Below, in pieces: positions 15,604 to 20,401 of a DNA stretch of 20,401 nucleotides. Each line of letters begins with the position of its first letter. Position 1 is the first letter of the stretch. The stretch spans positions 1 through 20,401 of the IMG/VR virus record IMGVR_UViG_3300007516_000199. One strand, given 5' to 3'. Under the pieces are notes generated by a model. The model was not told the origin of the DNA and did not search any database. It saw only the letters and a program-made list of their open reading frames with translations. The translations under genes and the position numbers were made by a program. The stretch comes from a virus.

Positions 15604-18600
15604 ATGTCCGAAGATAAAAGTCTCGTAATAGCGCACATAGCTGATGTTCACGTAAGGAACATTTCGCGCCATGAAGAGTATAAAAATATTTTTGCCAAAC
15701 TTTACAAAGATTTGAAATCAAGAAAAATTGACCTTATTGTTATTGCAGGCGATATTTTTCATTCGAAGACACAGTTATCACCTGAGTCGCTTGGTTTAGT
15801 CAGCGAATTCTTAAATAATTTAGCCGATATAACTCAAGTTTTAGTTATACCCGGTAATCACGATGCTAACTTATCTAATCAAGATAGAATGGATGCTTTA
15901 TCACCGGTAGTTGAATTGCTTAATCATAAAAATATTTATTATTTTAGTAAATCAGAAATTTGTAGATTTTATGTTACATCAGCTGATATGTTAATCAATC
16001 TTGGTGTATTCAGTTGCATAGACACTTCTGGATATGATAGAGTAAATGAAGAAATCAAAAAAAATACACCTAATGATAAAATAAACATTGCTTTGTATCA
16101 TGGTGCTATTAATCTTGCAAAAACAGATATAGGTTTTACTTTTCATGATGGGCGCAATCCAGAATCATTCGATAATTGGGATTTTGTACTTCTTGGAGAT
16201 ATTCATAAGCGACAAGATGTTAATGAAAAAGGTAATATGAGTTATCCGGGTTCACTGATTCAACAGAATTTTGGCGAATCACTTGATAAGGGATATTTGC
16301 TTTGGACAATTAAATCAAAAACCGATTGGAATAAACAGTTTGTTCGACTTTACAATTCATTAGGTTATTATACGCTTAATATTCGTGATAGTAAAATTTC
16401 ACTTCCAAATTTAACTGATGTACCAGACAATGCACGATTTCGTATTATTTTTCATGATAGTGTAAACATAGCTGACATAAAAAGAATACGATACGAAATA
16501 ACTTCTAAATATAATCCGCATTCGATATCAACAGCCATCAAGCACAATGAAATACAATTATCTAATATTGATGATAATGATGTTGTAAATGTTCGAAATA
16601 AACTAACTCAAGAGAAACTTTTTAGAAATTATTTTGAAATTAGTGACCATATTGTAGATGAAGATATGTTTGCTCAAATTTGGAACATACATGAAGATTC
16701 GTGGAATGAGTTGATGAATACATATGAAGAAGCTGAACGCTTCACAGACTGTAAAATCAAAAAACTTGAATTTGAAAATTTGTTTAGTTATCGTGGCGAG
16801 CATAAAATTGATTTTGAAAAAATGCCCGGAATAACTGGAATATTTGGTGCGAATGCTTCAGGTAAATCAGCTATTGTTGATATTTTATTGTATGTATTTT
16901 TTTGTAATACATCACGATTCATTAGTAAGATTGGCAGAATAGTAAATAACAAAGAAGATGTTAAGGAAGGGTGGGCAAAAGTATATTTTGCTGTCGGCGA
17001 TACAGATTATTATATCTATCGAAAAACAACTAAACTTACAAATAAATATGAAGAATTTATTCGTTTTCGTTCAGATGTTGAATTTTATAGAAAAGACAAA
17101 GATGATAATTGGCTTTGCTTAAATGGTATTCAAAGAACAGAAACAGAAAAAATGATTCGTAATATCATCGGTACGATTGAAGATATTACCGTGACTTCAA
17201 TATCGCCGCAAAATGCTCTTACAAAATTTATTGATTATGGTTCAACTGACAAGAAAAAAATGCTCAATAAATTTCTTGATATTGACGTGTTTAGTGTTCT
17301 TTACGATTTAGCTAAAGAAAAAGCAAATACTGTTGAACGTATTTTGAAAAATTTCAAAAAAACTGATTATAATCAACTTAGAATTCAATGTGAAAAAAGT
17401 AACAAATTATCAGCAATGGAATTAACAAAAATTGATTCCGAAAAAAAATTAGTTGTGCAAGAACTTGAAAATTCAGAACAACATATTATCGAATATAGTG
17501 AAAGAATATATTCTGATATCGAAGACATCGACATATCAAAGATTCATCGCTTACTTGAAGCAAACAATGATAAAATAAAAGAACATCAAAAAGAACTTGA
17601 AGAAACTAAGCAGTGGATTGTTAATAAAAATGATGAGATGAATGAATTAAAAGTTTACTTAAGCGATGACAATCCTATAATGATGAGTATAGCAGTTTTC
17701 AATGAACAATTAAGTAACCAAGTTGATTCGATGGAAAGAATTAACAAAACAATTCATACTATCGAAAGTTCACTTGAACAACAAGCCAAAACTATTAAAT
17801 TTTTCGACAGCAATCGCTGTGATAGCACGGGCTGCAAATTTATGGAAAAAATTGGTAATTTTTTAGAAGAACAACCAACTATAAGAGATAAAGTCGAAGA
17901 ATTAAAAGTTATTCGAACAACACTTGTAAAAGCTATGCAATCAATAGAAAGTCAAATTTCCGAAAAAAGACGTGAACTTAAAGTTAAACGTGATAATTTT
18001 CATAGAATAAAATTATCAATAGCTCAGCGTAAAGTAAAACAAAGTAATGTAGAAAGTGCTATACTTAAAGTTGATAATAACATTGGTATACTTCAACGTG
18101 AAATTGCACGATATGAACTCAATTCTAAAAAAATTGAAGAAAATACGTTTAACAACAAAAAGATTAAGCATGAAAGAATTAATAAAGAGTCTTTGAAGAT
18201 TGATTTGGAATTTATTGATACCAAAATTAATAAAATTCGAACTGAAATTATTGTTAATGAAACAAAAATAACTCAAATTAAAGAACAATTTGAGCAAATG
18301 GAAAAAGTAGAAAAAGAATTTAAGGCTTATTCGTTGTATTTAGAAGCTATTCATCATAAGGGTGTTCCGTATACTATTCTTTTGAAAATGCTTCCTCGTA
18401 TAAATTATGAGATTAATAAAATTTTATCTAATGTCGTACCATTTAATATTGTTATCGAAAATCCTGATGAAGAAGAAAAAAAGACTCTCGAAGTTTGGAT
18501 TGAATATCCAAATGAAGAAAAACGTTTATTAAATCTTGGTTCTGGTATGGAAAAAGTTGTCAGTGCCATTGCTATCAGAGCCGCATTAATGTCTATCTCT

Positions 18601-18825
18601 AATTTACCGAGATTCAACATTTTTCTTATTGATGAAGGATTTGGTGCGCTTGACCCTGAAAATCTCAGCGCTTCACATTCGATGTTTACTTACTTATGCA
18701 ATATTTTTGACAATGTGATTATTATTACTCACATTGACTCATTAAAAGATATTGTAGATTGCACAATTGATGTAAAGCGCGATGATGAAGGCGCATCATA
18801 TTTCTATATAACAGAAGGTAAATAA
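15604..18825 (+). CDS. Fused Mre11-Rad50 (SbcD-SbcC, gp47-gp46) nuclease
   Basis: One 1073-residue chain carries both subunits of the DNA end-processing nuclease. Residues 1-about 370 are the Mre11/SbcD phosphoesterase: HIADVH (D14, H16), AGDIFH (D50), PGNHD (N85, H86), YHG (H166) and GDIH (D199, H201). Residues about 383-1073 are Rad50/SbcC: Walker A GANASGKS (415-422), long coiled coils (about 540-900) broken by a hook with C739 and C744, the signature-like LGSGMEK (978-984), Walker B IFLIDE (1006-1011) with a D-loop LD (1016-1017), and an H-loop H1043. In T4 the separate gp46 and gp47 are needed for recombination-dependent replication. The frame is open throughout with no internal stop. 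Odd points: the fusion itself, C-x4-C instead of CxxC, GDIH instead of GHxH. It starts two bases after the primase stop, with GAGGAATT as ribosome site. Confidence 0.93.
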   Translation: MSEDKSLVIAHIADVHVRNISRHEEYKNIFAKLYKDLKSRKIDLIVIAGDIFHSKTQLSPESLGLVSEFLNNLADITQVLVIPGNHDANLSNQDRMDALSPVVELLNHKNIYYFSKSEICRFYVTSADMLINLGVFSCIDTSGYDRVNEEIKKNTPNDKINIALYHGAINLAKTDIGFTFHDGRNPESFDNWDFVLLGDIHKRQDVNEKGNMSYPGSLIQQNFGESLDKGYLLWTIKSKTDWNKQFVRLYNSLGYYTLNIRDSKISLPNLTDVPDNARFRIIFHDSVNIADIKRIRYEITSKYNPHSISTAIKHNEIQLSNIDDNDVVNVRNKLTQEKLFRNYFEISDHIVDEDMFAQIWNIHEDSWNELMNTYEEAERFTDCKIKKLEFENLFSYRGEHKIDFEKMPGITGIFGANASGKSAIVDILLYVFFCNTSRFISKIGRIVNNKEDVKEGWAKVYFAVGDTDYYIYRKTTKLTNKYEEFIRFRSDVEFYRKDKDDNWLCLNGIQRTETEKMIRNIIGTIEDITVTSISPQNALTKFIDYGSTDKKKMLNKFLDIDVFSVLYDLAKEKANTVERILKNFKKTDYNQLRIQCEKSNKLSAMELTKIDSEKKLVVQELENSEQHIIEYSERIYSDIEDIDISKIHRLLEANNDKIKEHQKELEETKQWIVNKNDEMNELKVYLSDDNPIMMSIAVFNEQLSNQVDSMERINKTIHTIESSLEQQAKTIKFFDSNRCDSTGCKFMEKIGNFLEEQPTIRDKVEELKVIRTTLVKAMQSIESQISEKRRELKVKRDNFHRIKLSIAQRKVKQSNVESAILKVDNNIGILQREIARYELNSKKIEENTFNNKKIKHERINKESLKIDLEFIDTKINKIRTEIIVNETKITQIKEQFEQMEKVEKEFKAYSLYLEAIHHKGVPYTILLKMLPRINYEINKILSNVVPFNIVIENPDEEEKKTLEVWIEYPNEEKRLLNLGSGMEKVVSAIAIRAALMSISNLPRFNIFLIDEGFGALDPENLSASHSMFTYLCNIFDNVIIITHIDSLKDIVDCTIDVKRDDEGASYFYITEGK

Positions 18826-18830
18826 ATGAA

Positions 18831-20261
18831 ATGGCACCAATTAAGCAGATAACATTTCCTTTACCAAAGGGATTAAGCGAGCTTAATACGATTGATATTG
18901 AAGATTTAAGTGTAAATTCACCTCAATATTTTAATGTGTCTAAGCTAAAATTAATATACGGTTTGGGTTATCATTCGATAGTTATTAGAGGGAGCAATAC
19001 ACTTAAGAAGTTTTCAATTATAAATTATGAGATGTATGATTCCTACAGCGTACAAATTCCTTGCCAAGTTAAGGTAAATAATATAACTGTTGGTGCTACA
19101 AGTGCTTTGCTTTCATTTTACATAAACAATATTCATTCGAATGGTGAATGTACATTGATTCTTGTTGGTAGCGAAAAAACAGGCCGTCATTCAACTCGTG
19201 ACCCAGCTGTATCAAATGTTAGATGGGTACAAAAATTAACAATTGATAAATATCGTAATAATGACGATGATTTGATTTTTAATGGTTTACCCGAATTATT
19301 GTATTCCGAAACTGCAAATGGAGTTGTTAATGATAATGGTGATGAAGTAACTCTCGCTAATGTTGACCTTAGTTTATTAACTCCATTCTCTGGTAAACTT
19401 GAACGTGTTTCAATTTATTCACGTCTATCTAATACTGAAAACGATTTTGGTCTATCAACAATATATAATCTTAGACCAAGTTCAGAAACTACTGGTAGCA
19501 TTGTTGATGTAGATTTAAGTGAGTATGTACAATATGCATCGGAATCACAAATCACTAATGAAGTAAACGATTCGAATATCAATTTTAGTGTGCCACTTGT
19601 TATAATAGATAAGCCAACTTATTATGATTTGAAAGTAACTTTTGACGATGGCAAAGATTCGTTTGCGCGCAATGATATCGGGGAACCATTATCTATTATA
19701 CTTAAAAATATACCATTCAGTGGCGTAGAATCAGTAGCTTCATTAAATTACGAAAATGTCATAGGTGTTCCTAATGTTAAATGGGTAAATTCACCAAACG
19801 AAGAAAATACTGAATCAGGCACGCTCGGAACTTTTAATACTGCAATTGAACTTACTTGGCTTGATATAAATTTATTATCGCTGGGTTCATTTCCACTAAG
19901 AACAACAGATATTTATGGTATTCCAAGAGATTTAACATATCGTAACGCTCGTACGGCAAGCAAATATGCTGTATGGATGTTTATAAGCAATGAAAGAGAA
20001 TATTCACCTGACTGGCAACATCCGGGTCGAGTTGTTTTATATAACGCTAATTTATTTAATCAATCATTGTTTAATCAAAAATCGCTTCCTACACCTGATG
20101 GAAAAGGCGCATGGTATTTTAAGGGTTTCTTTGGAACAAATTACGCAACAATCGACGTACCAAGAGGTCATACAGTATCTTTTTGGGTTGGTATTATTAC
20201 AAAATCAACTAAAATACCTACTCTTGATTACTATCGTCCAAATCTAAACCCAGCAATATAA
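18831..20261 (+). CDS. hypothetical beta-rich, probable structural protein, 476 residues
   Basis: I do not recognise the family. The protein is rich in Asn, Ser, Thr and alternating hydrophobic residues, as in beta-sandwich virion proteins, with few Cys and no membrane segment or signal peptide. Two related spots, SNVRWVQ (about 128-134) and PNVKWVN (about 314-320), lie 186 residues apart, each followed after 30-50 residues by a DLSLL/DINLL strand, hinting at two similar domains. The C-terminal part (about 390-460) contains YAVWMFISNERE, GAWYFKGFFG and TVSFWVG, aromatic strands typical of receptor-binding or fibre proteins. It follows the Mre11-Rad50 gene after five bases; an ATG at 18826 opens only eight codons and is not the start. 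A tail, fibre or decoration role is an inference from composition. Confidence 0.7.
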   Translation: MAPIKQITFPLPKGLSELNTIDIEDLSVNSPQYFNVSKLKLIYGLGYHSIVIRGSNTLKKFSIINYEMYDSYSVQIPCQVKVNNITVGATSALLSFYINNIHSNGECTLILVGSEKTGRHSTRDPAVSNVRWVQKLTIDKYRNNDDDLIFNGLPELLYSETANGVVNDNGDEVTLANVDLSLLTPFSGKLERVSIYSRLSNTENDFGLSTIYNLRPSSETTGSIVDVDLSEYVQYASESQITNEVNDSNINFSVPLVIIDKPTYYDLKVTFDDGKDSFARNDIGEPLSIILKNIPFSGVESVASLNYENVIGVPNVKWVNSPNEENTESGTLGTFNTAIELTWLDINLLSLGSFPLRTTDIYGIPRDLTYRNARTASKYAVWMFISNEREYSPDWQHPGRVVLYNANLFNQSLFNQKSLPTPDGKGAWYFKGFFGTNYATIDVPRGHTVSFWVGIITKSTKIPTLDYYRPNLNPAI

Positions 20262-20262
20262 T

Positions 20263-20401
20263 ATGACACTTATTATTTCTTCATCATACCCATATAAACT
20301 TGACACTGATTTGACGTTAATTATTGCTTCAAACAGTCAATATGCTATACTCGATACAACTATGTCATCCAGCTGGATTGAACATGAAAATAGCTATCAA
20401 T
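20263..20401 (+). CDS. 5' end of a further gene (partial)
   Basis: An ATG one base after the preceding stop opens a frame that continues to the right edge, 46 complete codons beginning MTLIISSSYPYKLDTDLTLI. The close spacing matches the coupling seen elsewhere in the window, so it is likely a real gene. The visible residues are Ser/Thr-rich and beta-prone, like the preceding protein. No family can be named from this much. Confidence 0.65.
   Translation, partial: MTLIISSSYPYKLDTDLTLIIASNSQYAILDTTMSSSWIEHENSYQ

Noticed and set aside
1-20401. CRISPR arrays, tRNA genes, insertion sequences, attachment sites
   Set aside because: No spaced direct repeats, cloverleaf-like segments, transposase motifs or terminal inverted repeats were seen on either strand.

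Overview
The window is a stretch of a tailed double-stranded DNA phage with a contractile tail (a myovirus related in gene content to the T4-like supergroup, but far from T4 itself). The case rests on recognisable protein families: a gp55-like late sigma factor, a baseplate hub/spike module, a gp25-like and a gp6-like wedge protein, a gp7-like giant wedge protein, and T4-type replication/recombination functions (primase, Mre11/Rad50). The DNA is AT-rich, uses the standard bacterial code with mostly TAA stops, and every supported gene is on the + strand, packed with overlaps of 1-32 bp or gaps under 70 bp. I cannot name the host from the sequence. No tRNA, integrase, IS element or CRISPR array is visible, and nothing points to a prophage.

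Layout. Positions 1-158 hold the last codons of an upstream reading frame and a strong intrinsic terminator (89-118). Positions 159-1450 hold the sigma-like gene and two small genes of unknown function. Positions 1443-8107 are a tightly coupled baseplate run: hub protein with an M23 peptidase domain, beta-helical spike with an HxH tip motif, gp25-like wedge, gp6-like wedge, a DNRLRE-type protein and a LamG-type protein. Positions 8100-13983 continue with a 1052-residue gp7-like wedge protein that carries its own LamG-like insertion, a conserved 221-residue structural protein, and two related structural proteins sharing a C-terminal domain. A hairpin (14006-14031) separates these from a DNA-metabolism trio: a RuvC-like resolvase (14051-14626), a DnaG-type primase (14664-15602) and a single-chain Mre11-Rad50 fusion (15604-18825). 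Beta-rich, probably structural genes resume at 18831 and run off the end.

How the parts work together. The sigma-like protein would direct host RNA polymerase to late phage promoters, which would include the tail genes that follow it. The baseplate genes encode the puncturing hub and spike, the wedge ring, and accessory surface-binding modules (DNRLRE, two LamG folds) that may touch the host surface. The trio supplies primers, DNA end processing and junction resolution, matching the recombination-dependent replication known from T4-like phages.

The most notable points are the fusion of the two subunits of the SbcCD/gp47-gp46 nuclease into one 1073-residue chain with unusual hook, signature and metal-site motifs, the splitting of the T4 gp5 roles over two genes with an M23 peptidase replacing lysozyme, and the insertion of carbohydrate-binding-like folds between and inside wedge proteins. 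I see no defence island or other clearly new system here; most of the window is ordinary though divergent phage morphogenesis.
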